Source: an uncultured Roseburia sp. (GTDB lineage Bacteria > Bacillota_A > Clostridia > Lachnospirales > Lachnospiraceae). From it: DNA of 59,402 bases. This document shows positions 1-10,934 of this stretch, one piece after another (the first letter of the stretch is position 1; each line of letters starts with the position of its first letter). The position numbers and the translations under genes were made by a program. The stretch lies in contig USRX01000010.1 in NCBI GenBank assembly GCA_900557275.1, positions 1 to 59,402 of the forward strand, written 5' to 3'. The notes beneath the pieces were generated by a model that had not been told where the DNA came from, searched no databases, and saw only the letters and a list, made by a program, of their open reading frames with translations.

Positions 1-23
1 GCAGGAGAATAAAATTCTCCTGC
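1..23 (-). terminator. groEL terminator hairpin
   Basis: A perfect 10-bp inverted repeat with a 3-nt loop lies directly downstream of the groEL stop on the minus strand. The T-tract that would complete a Rho-independent terminator falls outside the window, so the call rests on the stem and its position. Confidence 0.75.
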
Positions 24-62
24 GGGGCTGCCGCTCTTTTTATTTACTCTGCTCGTTGCTAA

Positions 63-1836
<1,774 letters not shown>

Positions 1837-1866
1837 TATTTATTATTCTGTTTTATCAAATATAGC

Positions 1867-2163
<297 letters not shown>

Positions 2164-2192
2164 TTACAGCGAATATCTGCTTTTCTGATTTA

Positions 2193-2219
2193 TTAGCACT
2201 CATTTCTTTTGAGTGCTAA
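2193..2219 (-). promoter_or_regulatory. CIRCE operator (HrcA binding site)
   Basis: The sequence is TTAGCACTC, nine bases, then GAGTGCTAA, a perfect match to the CIRCE consensus. It lies between the promoter and the groES ribosome binding site, where HrcA represses groESL transcription in Firmicutes. hrcA itself is not in the window. Confidence 0.98.
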
Positions 2220-2230
2220 CCGTTGAACCT

Positions 2231-2259
2231 ATAATAAGTATTTTGGCTGTTTTCTGCAA
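2231..2259 (-). promoter_or_regulatory. groESL sigma-A promoter
   Basis: Read on the minus strand, TTGCAG (2254-2259), a 17-bp spacer and TATTAT (2231-2236) form a good vegetative promoter. The predicted start of transcription falls just before the CIRCE element. Confidence 0.75.
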
Positions 2260-2415
2260 ATTTATTTACAGGTATAAAACAAATATTTTTCTTTTATATA
2301 CTCTCATATACTCTTTTTTTCTTTCATATACTTCCAATCTTATTTTCTTATTTAAACTGGTCAGTATTCCTAACAATTCTTTCCATTATATAGCACTTTC
2401 TTTTTATTTATGCAT

Positions 2416-2454
2416 AAAAACGGCAACAATCCATCTTGAGATCATTACCGTTTT
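2416..2454 (-). terminator. Terminator of the Cof-type HAD gene
   Basis: On the minus strand AAAACGGTAATGATC pairs (with G-U pairs) with a partner ending GCCGTTTT and is followed by a T-run. It lies about 30 nt after the stop of the HAD gene and separates it from the groESL promoter. Confidence 0.75.
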
Positions 2455-2481
2455 ACAAATATTATAAATAATTACAGCTGT

Positions 2482-3258
2482 CTAAATTAATCCAAAATGT
2501 TTCAACCCGTTATAAATACCATCCTCATGAATATCCGTTGTCACATAATCAGCGACTGCCTTTACTTCCGGAGTACCATTTCCCATAGCGACTCCATGAG
2601 CCACATACTCCAGCATATCTTTATCATTGATGCTGTCGCCAAACGCATACGTATCTTTATGGTCAATGCCCAAATATATGCACACTTCCTGAATACCCGT
2701 TGCTTTGGAATGACTCTTCGGTACCATTTCCAGTACCTGTTCTCCGTGAACCAGCAGGTTGTACTCTTCTTTTAGGATTTCTGCTGCCTTCTCATAAGCT
2801 CTTCCATTTAACTCCACACACATTTTGCATGCATGCATCCGCTCTTCATTTCCGGCAATGGGATACACCAGCTCGCCCAGTCGTTCCTTAATATATTTTC
2901 CATATCCATTGGTCATCATCTCTGCATCCATGTAAAGCTCCTGTGGTGCTTCCAGAAGTATCGGCAGGTTATATTTATGAAGTACAGACACTGTCCAGTC
3001 CAGTTTTTCTTTCTCAATCTCCTGCAGATAAATCTGCTCCCCCTGATATTCAATATAAGTACCGCATCCGCCTAATATACCATCAAATCCCAGAGACAAC
3101 AAATGTTCCCCAAAGATCATAACCCTTGTCCTTCCACTGCATAAAAATGCCAGATGTCCGTTTTCATGAAGCATCTGAATGGATTTTACGGTACTTTCCG
3201 GAATCACGTTTTCTCTGTCCCAGACTGTTCCATCGATGTCAAAAAATACTGCTGCCAT
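2482..3258 (-). CDS. Cof-type HAD-IIB family phosphatase
   Basis: Haloacid-dehalogenase-superfamily phosphatase of the Cof/YbiV type, which usually acts on sugar phosphates or other phosphorylated metabolites; the substrate cannot be read from sequence. The 258-residue product begins MAAVFFDIDGTVWDRENVIP with the nucleophile and acid aspartates (DIDGT), has the motif-2 region LCSGRT, and near the C-terminus the metal-binding GDSINDKDML. The ATG at 3258 is chosen over one 18 nt upstream because the AGGAG site lies between them and is spaced for the inner ATG. It is monocistronic, with terminators on both sides. Confidence 0.92.
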   Translation of the reverse strand: MAAVFFDIDGTVWDRENVIPESTVKSIQMLHENGHLAFLCSGRTRVMIFGEHLLSLGFDGILGGCGTYIEYQGEQIYLQEIEKEKLDWTVSVLHKYNLPILLEAPQELYMDAEMMTNGYGKYIKERLGELVYPIAGNEERMHACKMCVELNGRAYEKAAEILKEEYNLLVHGEQVLEMVPKSHSKATGIQEVCIYLGIDHKDTYAFGDSINDKDMLEYVAHGVAMGNGTPEVKAVADYVTTDIHEDGIYNGLKHFGLI

Positions 3259-3350
3259 TTTGTACTCTCCTGTCATATAATCCTATTTTCTTCTATATAT
3301 AAGGTGCAACCTGTTTATTGTAGCATACCCTTCCTGCTATTTTCAACTGA

Positions 3351-3397
3351 CATCCTCCGGCACGTTAAAAATCACATCCTCTAGTACGTTAAAAATC
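3351..3397. repeat. 24-bp direct tandem repeat
   Basis: A 23-bp unit (CATCCTCCGGCACGTTAAAA...) at 3351-3373 recurs at 3375-3397 with three mismatches and a one-base spacer. It sits next to the gltD terminator in non-coding DNA. Confidence 0.6.
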
Positions 3398-3440
3398 CTC
3401 CGAACACCTGTCTGTACCAGACAGGTGTTCAAAGGATTTT
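3391..3440 (-). terminator. Terminator of gltBD
   Basis: A long, nearly perfect hairpin (GAACACCTGTCTG paired with CAGACAGGTGTTC, extended by AAAATCCT/AGGATTTT) with a T-run on the minus strand, 41 nt after the gltD stop. Confidence 0.92.
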
Positions 3441-3481
3441 CTTTAAACTGAATATTTATGATACATTATGCGCCAAAAGGT

Positions 3482-4975
3482 CTACTGCACTTTCAGTGCC
3501 GTATAACCCATCAGGAATTCATCCACTTTTGCAGCGGCTTCTCTTCCCTCACGAATTGCCCATACGACCAGGGACTGTCCCCTATGCATATCTCCTGCTA
3601 CAAATACTTTCTTTACATTGGTCTCATATTCTCCCGGAGCAGTCTCCACATTGGTGCGTGCATTCAGTTTCAGGCCAAAGGCATCTGCAATATATTTCTC
3701 AGCTCCGAGGAATCCGGCAGCAATCAGTACGAGATCCGCATCCAGCTTGCTCTCCGAACCTGCCACTTCGCTCATGACCATGCGGCCGGTTTTTTCATCT
3801 TTCTTGCTCTCCAGTTTTACGGTAATGATACCGGAAAGATTTCCGTTTTTATCTTTCAGAAACTCTTTCACGGTTGTCTGATAGATCCGCGGATCATGAC
3901 CATATACGGCAATAGATTCTTCCTGACCATAATCTGTCTTGCAGACTCTCGGCCATTCCGGCCATGGATTGCTCTCTGATCTTGTATCCGGAAGTTTCGG
4001 CATCATCTCCAGCTGTGTAACAGATTTTGCTCCGTGACGGATACAGGTTCCCACACAGTCATTACCGGTATCGCCGCCACCGATGATTACAACTTTTTTA
4101 TTTTTTGCGGAAATATATTTCCGGTCTTTCAGGTCAGAATCCAGCAGGCTCTTTGTGGTAGATGCAAGGAAATCCACTGCAAAATAAATGCCTTTTGCGT
4201 CTCTGCCTGTGGCATTGATGTCCCTCGGATGTTTTGCGCCGCAGGCAAGGACAACGCTGTCATAGTCTTTCAGAAGCTTTGCCGCTTTCACATCTTTTCC
4301 CACATTTACACCGGTCTGGAATTCAATGCCTTCTTCTTTCATGACATTTACTTTCCGGTCGATGACCTGTTTTTCCAGCTTCATATTCGGGATGCCGTAC
4401 ATCAGCAGTCCTCCGGGACGATCGTCTCTCTCAAAGATTGTCACATGATGTCCACGTTTATTCAACTGATCTGCTGCTGCCAGTCCTGCCGGACCGGATC
4501 CAATGACTGCTACCCGTTTTCCGGTTCTTACCTTTGGAGGGTTTGCAGCTGCATATCCCTGCTCATAGGCATTTTCTATAATCTCATATTCATTATCCTT
4601 ACAGGTAACCGGATCGCCATGCAGACCGCAGGTGCAGGCTGCCTCACAGAGCGCCGGGCATACTCTTGAAGTAAACTCCGGAAAATTATTTGTCTTTTTC
4701 AGTCTCTGATATGCATATTTCCAGTTACCGCGGAATACCTGATCATTCCACTCCGGTACCAGATTGTGCAGTGGACAGCCGCTGACCATGCCCATCAACA
4801 CCATGCCGGCCTGACAAAACGGAACACCGCAATCCATGCAGCGGGCACCCTGCTCCTGCTGTTTCTTCTTTGGAAGATGTATATGAAACTCGTTAAAATT
4901 TTTAATTCTTTCTTTCGGATCAGCAGACACACAGGCCTGTCTTTCATAATCCATAAATCCAGTTGGTTTTCCCAT
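3482..4975 (-). CDS. gltD: Glutamate synthase (NADPH) small subunit
   Basis: Small subunit of glutamate synthase: it takes electrons from NAD(P)H through FAD and [4Fe-4S] clusters and passes them to GltB for reductive conversion of glutamine and 2-oxoglutarate to two glutamates. The 497-residue protein shows an N-terminal Fe-S domain with CMDC at 46-49, further cysteines at 54 and 67, and a group at 106, 110 and 114. A FAD-binding GSGPAG at 159-164 and a second dinucleotide fold GGGDTG at 299-304 follow. Its start has an AGAGGAGAA ribosome binding site. It follows gltB by 186 nt and is probably cotranscribed; a strong terminator ends the unit. Confidence 0.97.
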   Translation of the reverse strand: MGKPTGFMDYERQACVSADPKERIKNFNEFHIHLPKKKQQEQGARCMDCGVPFCQAGMVLMGMVSGCPLHNLVPEWNDQVFRGNWKYAYQRLKKTNNFPEFTSRVCPALCEAACTCGLHGDPVTCKDNEYEIIENAYEQGYAAANPPKVRTGKRVAVIGSGPAGLAAADQLNKRGHHVTIFERDDRPGGLLMYGIPNMKLEKQVIDRKVNVMKEEGIEFQTGVNVGKDVKAAKLLKDYDSVVLACGAKHPRDINATGRDAKGIYFAVDFLASTTKSLLDSDLKDRKYISAKNKKVVIIGGGDTGNDCVGTCIRHGAKSVTQLEMMPKLPDTRSESNPWPEWPRVCKTDYGQEESIAVYGHDPRIYQTTVKEFLKDKNGNLSGIITVKLESKKDEKTGRMVMSEVAGSESKLDADLVLIAAGFLGAEKYIADAFGLKLNARTNVETAPGEYETNVKKVFVAGDMHRGQSLVVWAIREGREAAAKVDEFLMGYTALKVQ

Positions 4976-5016
4976 GTTCTTCTCCTCTCGTTTTTCTTTC
5001 TACAGTTTTATTTTCT

Positions 5017-5081
5017 CAGATCTTTTCCTGAGTTCTTCTTTTATTTTTAATTTCCCCCAGATCTTTCACTGAGTTTTTCCT
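5017..5081. repeat. Imperfect 24-bp direct repeat between gltB and gltD
   Basis: CAGATCTTTTCCTGAGTTCT... at 5017-5040 recurs at 5058-5081 with a 41-nt period and a few mismatches. A hairpin (TTCCG...CGGAA, about 5088-5132) sits between it and gltB. Neither has a T-tract, so no terminator is called. Confidence 0.4.
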
Positions 5082-5161
5082 GTATAGCTTCCGCAAACAG
5101 CCATTTGCCTTTCATCTGACTGTTTTACGGAAACACACTCTAAAACAATCTGGCGCAATCT

Positions 5162-8100
5162 TTATTTATCTATATTTGCATAAAATGCTTCAATCTGCGC
5201 CTGCTCTGTGTTCAGACCTTTTTCTTCCATCTGAACAATGGTCTTTAACATTCTGTTGTAATCATACGGAATGATCTTTTTAAATTTCGGCAGATACTCT
5301 CCGAAATTATCCAGAATCTTTTTGCCTTTTTCAGAGTTTGTGAGAGTAACATGTTCCTGGATCAGCTCTTTGAGTTCTAATACATCGTATTTATTCGTAA
5401 TCTCTTCGGTAAATACCATCTGTTTGTTCGTTCTTGTATACAGATCGTTATCCTCATCCAGAACATAAGCAACACCACCGCTCATGCCGGCTGCAAAGTT
5501 CTTTCCAGTCTTGCCCAGAACTACTACACGACCGCCGGTCATATATTCACATCCATGATCGCCGACTCCCTCTACAACAGCTACAGCACCGGAGTTACGC
5601 ACACAGAAACGCTCGCCTGCGACACCGTTGATAAATGCTTTTCCGCTTGTCGCTCCATAAAGAGCCACATTACCGATAATAATATTTTCATCCTGTTTAT
5701 ATTTGATTCCCTGTGGAGGATATACGACCAGTTTACCACCGGAAAGTCCTTTTCCAAAGTAATCGTTACTGTCACCTACCAATTCAAGTGTCAGACCTTT
5801 CGGAATAAATGCTCCAAAACTCTGCCCACCGGCGCCGGTACATTTTACGATGTAGGTATCCTCTTCCAGCATATCACCGAATTTTCTCGTGATCTCTGCG
5901 CCGAGCATCGTTCCGAGAGAACGGTTGATGTTGGATACGTTCACATCAATGCTTCGTTTCTGCCCCTGTTCCATTGCCGGTTTCAGCTGACGGATCAGCA
6001 CTTTTTCATCCAGTGTTTTATCCAGTTCGAAATCATATACTTTCTTCGGATCAAAGATTACTTTCTCGCCTGCGTTTGCAAACGGATTGTTCAGGATTGC
6101 GCTAAGATCCAGTTTCGCGCTGTTTCCGCATAAATGATCTTTAACTTTCAGCAGATCACTGCGTCCTACCAGTTCATCTACGGTGCGGATACCTAAAGCT
6201 GCCATATATTCCCGCAGCTCCTGTGCGATAAAGTGCATGAAATTTACGATGTATTCCGGTTTTCCTGCAAACCGTTTTCTAAGTTCCGGATTCTGAGTCG
6301 CTACACCTACCGGACAGGTATCCAGGTTGCAGACACGCATCATGACACATCCCATCGTTACCAACGGAGCCGTAGCAAAACCAAACTCCTCTGCTCCAAG
6401 CATTGCTGCGATGGCTACGTCACGACCGCTCATAAGCTTACCATCTGTCTCAATACGTACTTTGTTACGAAGACCGTTTAGGATCAGCGTCTGATGAGTC
6501 TCAGCTACACCAAGCTCCCATGGAAGTCCTGCATTGTGGATGGAGCTTCTCGGCGCTGCACCGGTACCTCCATCATAACCGGAGATCAGCACTACCTGTG
6601 CTCCGGCTTTTGCAACACCGGCTGCAACAGTACCTACACCAGCTTCAGATACCAGTTTTACAGAAATCCGCGCATTTTTATTGGCATTTTTCAGATCGAA
6701 AATTAACTGTTCCAGATCCTCGATAGAATAAATGTCATGGTGTGGCGGCGGGGAGATCAGGCTTACGCCCGGTGTGGACATTCTTGTCTTTGCAATCCAC
6801 GGATATACTTTTTTACCCGGCAGATGTCCGCCTTCACCCGGTTTTGCTCCCTGTGCCATCTTAATCTGGATTTCCTGCGCACTGACCAGATACCTGCTTG
6901 TTACGCCGAATCGTCCGGATGCTACCTGCTTGATGGCAGAACAACGGTTCTTGCCATCCGCACCGATAGTCAGACGATCCAGATCCTCTCCACCTTCACC
7001 GGAATTTGATTTACCATGAATCATGTTCATAGCAATCGCCAGCGTCTCATGAGCTTCTTTTGAAATAGAACCATAAGACATTGCTCCTGTCTTAAATCTC
7101 TGTACGATGCTGTCTACACTCTCTACTTCTTCAATCGGAACACCTGTCTTAGGATATTTGAATTCCAGTGTTCCACGGATGTTTTTAATGCTCTCCTCAT
7201 CGTTTACCAGAGCTGTATACTGTTTGAATAAGTTATAATCCCCACGTTTTGTGGATTCCTGCAGCAAATGAATCGTCTGCGGATTGTACAGATGTTTTTC
7301 TCCTCCGCTTCTTTCTTTATGACTTCCCGGGCTGTCCAGCGTCAGGTCAGTTGCCAGTCCCAGCGGATCATATGCTGCGGAATGCAGGTCATCTACATTT
7401 TTTGCAATGTCATCCAACGTGATACCACCAATACGGCTGACAGTATCTGTAAAATATTTATCGATCACACTCTTGTCGATACCGATGGCCTCAAAGATTT
7501 TGGAACCATGGTAGGACTGGATCGTGGAAATACCCATCTTGGAAGCGATCTTTACGATGCCGTGAAGGATTGCTGAATTGTAATCTTCGTAAGCTGCATA
7601 ATAATCTTTATCCAGAAGTCCGTCATCAATCATCTGTTTTACGGTATCCAATGCAAGATACGGGTTGATGGCACATGCGCCATATCCAAGCAGAGTTGCA
7701 AAATGATGTACTTCTCTCGGCTCGCCGCTCTCCAGGATCAGCGCCAGCGCGGTACGTTTTTTCGTCTTGATCAGATACTGCTGTAATGCAGATACTGCAA
7801 GCAGTGACGGGATCGGCACATGGTTCTCATCCATATCACGGTCGGAAAGAATCAGGATATTGGCTCCGTCTCTGTGTGCACGGTCTGCTTCTACGAACAG
7901 ATGATCCAGCGCTTTCTCAAGACTTGTATTTTTATAATAGGTAATGGAAAGTTCTTTTACTTTGAAACCTTCCTTTTTCATGTTTTTGATCTTCATCAGA
8001 TCGGTGTTTGTCAGAATCGGATTACGGATCTTTAATACCTGACAGTTCTTTGGCTCTTCTTCAAGAATATTGCCATCTTCTCCAATATATACAGATGTAG

Positions 8101-9715
8101 ATGTTACGATTTCCTCGCGAATTGCATCGATTGGAGGGTTTGTTACCTGTGCAAACAGCTGTTTGAAATAATTAAACAACGGCTGATTCTGCTCTGACAA
8201 TACGGCAAGCGGTGTATCGATACCCATTGCAGTAGTCGCTTCCTGTCCGTCTCTTGCCATTGGCAACATAACATTTTTGACAGAATCATAAGTATATCCA
8301 AATGCTTTTTGACGACGCTGCAGCTCTTCTGCAGAATATTCCGGCACTCTCTGATTCGGAATCTTAAGATCTTTTAGCTGGAGCAGATATTCATCCAGCC
8401 ACTGTCCATACGGCTGACGACCTGCATACCGCTCTTTTAACTCATCATCATCCACGACAATGCCTTTGACTGTATCCACCAGAAGCATCTTACCCGGGCG
8501 GAGACGTTCTTTTACCACAACTTTGGATGGATCGATATCCAGAACACCAACTTCGGAAGAAAGTACAAGATAATCATCATCTGTAATGTAGTAACGTGAA
8601 GGGCGCAGACCGTTTCGATCCAGAACTGCTCCCATGATATCTCCATCACTGAAAACGATAGATGCCGGACCATCCCATGGCTCCATCATTGTTGCATAGT
8701 ACTGATAGAAATCTTTCTTTTTCTGTGACATGATATGGTTATTTGCCCACGGCTCCGGAATGGCAATCATCACAGCAAGCGGCAGCTCCATACCACTCAT
8801 TACGAGAAACTCCAGTGTATTGTCCAGCATAGCGGAGTCAGAACCGGATGCATTGACTACCGGCAACACTTTAGAAAGCTGTCCTTTCAGATGCTCGGAT
8901 TCCATCGTCTCTTCTCTTGCCAGCATCTTGTCTGCATTACCACGGATCGTATTGATCTCACCGTTATGTACGATAAACCGATTCGGATGCGCACGTTCCC
9001 AGCTTGGATTTGTATTAGTTGAAAAACGGGAATGTACCATGGCAATGGCTGACTCGTAATCCGGATTCTGCAAATCTGAGAAAAACAGACGCAGCTCGTT
9101 TACGAGGAACATTCCTTTGTATACGATTGTTCTGCTGGACAGGGATGCAACGTAAGTGTTGTCATTACTCTGTTCAAACACACGACGGATCACATACAGT
9201 TTCCGGTCAAAATCAAGACCTTTTTCCACATCGTCCGGACGTTTTACAAATCCCTGCATAATGCATGGCATGCAATCCAGTGCTTTCTGGCCGATGACAG
9301 TCGGGTCGATCGGCACTTCTCTCCAGCCAAGGAACTCTACGCCTTCTTTTTCTACGATAACCTCAAACATCTTCTTTGCCTGATTGCGTTTCAGCTCATC
9401 CTGCGGGAAGAAGAACATTCCAATACCGTAATCTCTCTCGTTACCTAAAAAGACGCCGAGGGAAGACATTGTCTTGGAGAAGAATTTGTGCGATATCTGT
9501 AAGAGGATACCAACTCCATCTCCTGTCTTTCCTTCGGCGTCTTTGCCTGCTCTATGTTTTAAGTTTTCTACAATCTTCAGTGCATTTTCCACTGTTTCGT
9601 GGGTTTTCAGACCTTTGATATTTACGACTGCACCAATACCGCAATTATCATGTTCAAACTGCGGATCATACAGGCCCACGGCCGTTCTTGCAGCTTCTTC
9701 TCTGCGATTCTCCAT
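5162..9715 (-). CDS. gltB: Glutamate synthase large subunit
   Basis: Large subunit of glutamate synthase, a key nitrogen-assimilation enzyme. The 1517-residue product starts MENRREEAARTAVGLYDPQF and has the class-II amidotransferase nucleophile at Cys25 (HDNCGIGA). A 24-residue propeptide is therefore probably cleaved to expose it. Then come the central domain, the FMN-binding synthase barrel (KPGEGGHLPG, SGYDGGTGAAPRSS), the [3Fe-4S] cysteines in CVMMRVCNLDTCPVG, and the C-terminal beta-helix (GGGR-like repeats GGRVVVLGKTGKNFAAGMSGG). The ATG at 9715 is preferred to one 18 nt upstream because AAAGGGCGG lies between them. The length is normal for the NADPH type, and it is the first gene of gltB-gltD. 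Confidence 0.98.
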   Translation of the reverse strand: MENRREEAARTAVGLYDPQFEHDNCGIGAVVNIKGLKTHETVENALKIVENLKHRAGKDAEGKTGDGVGILLQISHKFFSKTMSSLGVFLGNERDYGIGMFFFPQDELKRNQAKKMFEVIVEKEGVEFLGWREVPIDPTVIGQKALDCMPCIMQGFVKRPDDVEKGLDFDRKLYVIRRVFEQSNDNTYVASLSSRTIVYKGMFLVNELRLFFSDLQNPDYESAIAMVHSRFSTNTNPSWERAHPNRFIVHNGEINTIRGNADKMLAREETMESEHLKGQLSKVLPVVNASGSDSAMLDNTLEFLVMSGMELPLAVMIAIPEPWANNHIMSQKKKDFYQYYATMMEPWDGPASIVFSDGDIMGAVLDRNGLRPSRYYITDDDYLVLSSEVGVLDIDPSKVVVKERLRPGKMLLVDTVKGIVVDDDELKERYAGRQPYGQWLDEYLLQLKDLKIPNQRVPEYSAEELQRRQKAFGYTYDSVKNVMLPMARDGQEATTAMGIDTPLAVLSEQNQPLFNYFKQLFAQVTNPPIDAIREEIVTSTSVYIGEDGNILEEEPKNCQVLKIRNPILTNTDLMKIKNMKKEGFKVKELSITYYKNTSLEKALDHLFVEADRAHRDGANILILSDRDMDENHVPIPSLLAVSALQQYLIKTKKRTALALILESGEPREVHHFATLLGYGACAINPYLALDTVKQMIDDGLLDKDYYAAYEDYNSAILHGIVKIASKMGISTIQSYHGSKIFEAIGIDKSVIDKYFTDTVSRIGGITLDDIAKNVDDLHSAAYDPLGLATDLTLDSPGSHKERSGGEKHLYNPQTIHLLQESTKRGDYNLFKQYTALVNDEESIKNIRGTLEFKYPKTGVPIEEVESVDSIVQRFKTGAMSYGSISKEAHETLAIAMNMIHGKSNSGEGGEDLDRLTIGADGKNRCSAIKQVASGRFGVTSRYLVSAQEIQIKMAQGAKPGEGGHLPGKKVYPWIAKTRMSTPGVSLISPPPHHDIYSIEDLEQLIFDLKNANKNARISVKLVSEAGVGTVAAGVAKAGAQVVLISGYDGGTGAAPRSSIHNAGLPWELGVAETHQTLILNGLRNKVRIETDGKLMSGRDVAIAAMLGAEEFGFATAPLVTMGCVMMRVCNLDTCPVGVATQNPELRKRFAGKPEYIVNFMHFIAQELREYMAALGIRTVDELVGRSDLLKVKDHLCGNSAKLDLSAILNNPFANAGEKVIFDPKKVYDFELDKTLDEKVLIRQLKPAMEQGQKRSIDVNVSNINRSLGTMLGAEITRKFGDMLEEDTYIVKCTGAGGQSFGAFIPKGLTLELVGDSNDYFGKGLSGGKLVVYPPQGIKYKQDENIIIGNVALYGATSGKAFINGVAGERFCVRNSGAVAVVEGVGDHGCEYMTGGRVVVLGKTGKNFAAGMSGGVAYVLDEDNDLYTRTNKQMVFTEEITNKYDVLELKELIQEHVTLTNSEKGKKILDNFGEYLPKFKKIIPYDYNRMLKTIVQMEEKGLNTEQAQIEAFYANIDK

Positions 9716-9753
9716 ATTTCCGCCCTTTCTCATATCTCATTATAAAATGTATG

Positions 9754-9772
9754 TTTGCATTTAAGATGCAAA
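9754..9772 (-). promoter_or_regulatory. Hairpin in the gltB leader
   Basis: TTTGCAT, five bases, ATGCAAA is a perfect 7-bp inverted repeat about 40 nt upstream of the gltB start, within the presumed 5' leader. It could be an RNA hairpin or an operator. Confidence 0.35.
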
Positions 9773-9799
9773 ATTCATTTCTTTTTCTTTGCAGATATT

Positions 9800-9828
9800 A
9801 TGTTACACCAATTTTTTCAGATTGTAAA
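9800..9828 (-). promoter_or_regulatory. Probable gltBD promoter
   Basis: On the minus strand TTTACA (9823-9828), a 17-bp spacer and TAACAT (9800-9805) form a plausible sigma-A promoter about 90 nt before gltB. The weak -10 fits an activated promoter. Confidence 0.55.
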
Positions 9829-9848
9829 CCACCTTTTTTCTTTAAGTT

Positions 9849-9863
9849 GTCAGATAATCTGAC
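9849..9863. promoter_or_regulatory. Palindrome upstream of the gltB -35
   Basis: GTCAGATAATCTGAC is a perfect palindrome with 7-bp arms, centred roughly 30 bp upstream of the predicted -35. This is a typical place for an activator dimer. The regulator is unknown. The rest of 9864-10040 is AT-rich DNA with no feature I can support. Confidence 0.45.
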
Positions 9864-10040
9864 TTTTTTACTATTTTACTTATATTTTTTATCTATTTTC
9901 TATATTGTCTTTGTATAACAGTTATTTTCGCACAATTTAATTGCAAAATATCCATAAAAAACATTATGTTATCTTCTCTTCTTCAAATTTGTTTTTTTTA
10001 ATTGTTTCTAAATTGTTTCTCATCACTGCTGTATACAACA

Positions 10041-10090
10041 AATAAAAACCCCTGAGTAATGCCGGAAAAATCTCGCATTACCCAGAGGAC
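10041..10090 (-). terminator. Terminator of the phosphoglycolate-phosphatase-like gene
   Basis: A 14-bp stem with G-U pairs (CCTCTGGGTAATGC with GCATTACTCAGGGG) is followed by TTTTTATTT on the minus strand, some 40 nt after the stop codon. Confidence 0.88.
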
Positions 10091-10131
10091 ATCACATTTT
10101 ATTATAAATACCAAATTCAGCTTTGGATTCA

Positions 10132-10788
10132 TTATTTTGCCAGGTAAGACTGTACTTCCTCTATCGTATCAAACACTGCCATCGCCTGATTTTCTTCCAG
10201 CTCTTCTCTGCTGCCAAATCCATAGGTAATGCCAATGCAGTCGATTCCCATCTCCTGTGCGCCGATCGCATCATATTTCGTATCTCCGATCAGCACAACT
10301 TCTCTTCTTTCAGCATCAGTCAGTCGGCGAAAAGCCTCTTCGAGCACTTCTCGCTTCGTATCAATCTTTCCATCAAGGCTTGCGCCCACGATCACATCAA
10401 AAGCTTCTATCAGCCCTTTTTGCGCCAGAATGCTACGGCACATAGGTTCTGGCTTGGAAGTGGTAATAACCTGAATATAACCAGCCTTGTGAAATGTTTC
10501 TACCACATCCAGTACGCCTGGAAATGGGCTGCACATAAACATGCCACCGGCTTCATAATGTTCTCTGTATTTTTCCACTGCAACTTCTGTCTGCAATTCA
10601 TTCACATTAAAGACCTCTGGAATGCGTTCCCGCAGTGGTGGACCAATAAAGGTACGCAGCACTTCCTCTCTCTTTTCTTCCATACCCAAAAAGTGCATGG
10701 CATATGTCAGTGATGCAATAATTCCCGGATAAGTATTCATAATCGTTCCATCAAAATCCCAGAAAATATATCTATAATCTTTTTTCAT
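10132..10788 (-). CDS. HAD hydrolase, phosphoglycolate phosphatase-like
   Basis: Cytoplasmic HAD-IA phosphatase of the Gph/PpaX group. The 218-residue product begins MKKDYRYIFWDFDGTIMNTYPG with the DxDGT nucleophile motif, has a helical cap, the motif-2 Thr/Lys region VITTSKPEP, and the acidic GDTKYDAIGAQEMG near residue 170. Family members hydrolyse phosphoglycolate, pyrophosphate or nucleotides, so the true substrate is open. The start has a weak GAGG site. It may be the last gene transcribed after folBK (146-nt gap) or may have its own promoter: a TATAAT-like box lies at about 10890-10900. Confidence 0.88.
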   Translation of the reverse strand: MKKDYRYIFWDFDGTIMNTYPGIIASLTYAMHFLGMEEKREEVLRTFIGPPLRERIPEVFNVNELQTEVAVEKYREHYEAGGMFMCSPFPGVLDVVETFHKAGYIQVITTSKPEPMCRSILAQKGLIEAFDVIVGASLDGKIDTKREVLEEAFRRLTDAERREVVLIGDTKYDAIGAQEMGIDCIGITYGFGSREELEENQAMAVFDTIEEVQSYLAK

Positions 10789-10934
10789 CTAAAACCTCGT
10801 ATTTCTCTAATTTTAACGTCTGTGTACCCCTATCCATTCTATATCGCTTCTACTGCTATTTCTCCTGACCCATTTTGTACATTTTGTAATTATATAAAGC
10901 CAAACAGAATATCTGTCTGAAAAACTCACATTTT

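Noticed and set aside
2213..2467. 84-codon plus-strand frame next to CIRCE
   Set aside because: It overlaps the groESL promoter and operator and a terminator; composition is T-rich and lacks a ribosome binding site.
4034..4669. Long plus-strand frames opposite gltD, gltB, parC, folC and others
   Set aside because: They are antisense shadows of well-supported minus-strand genes.
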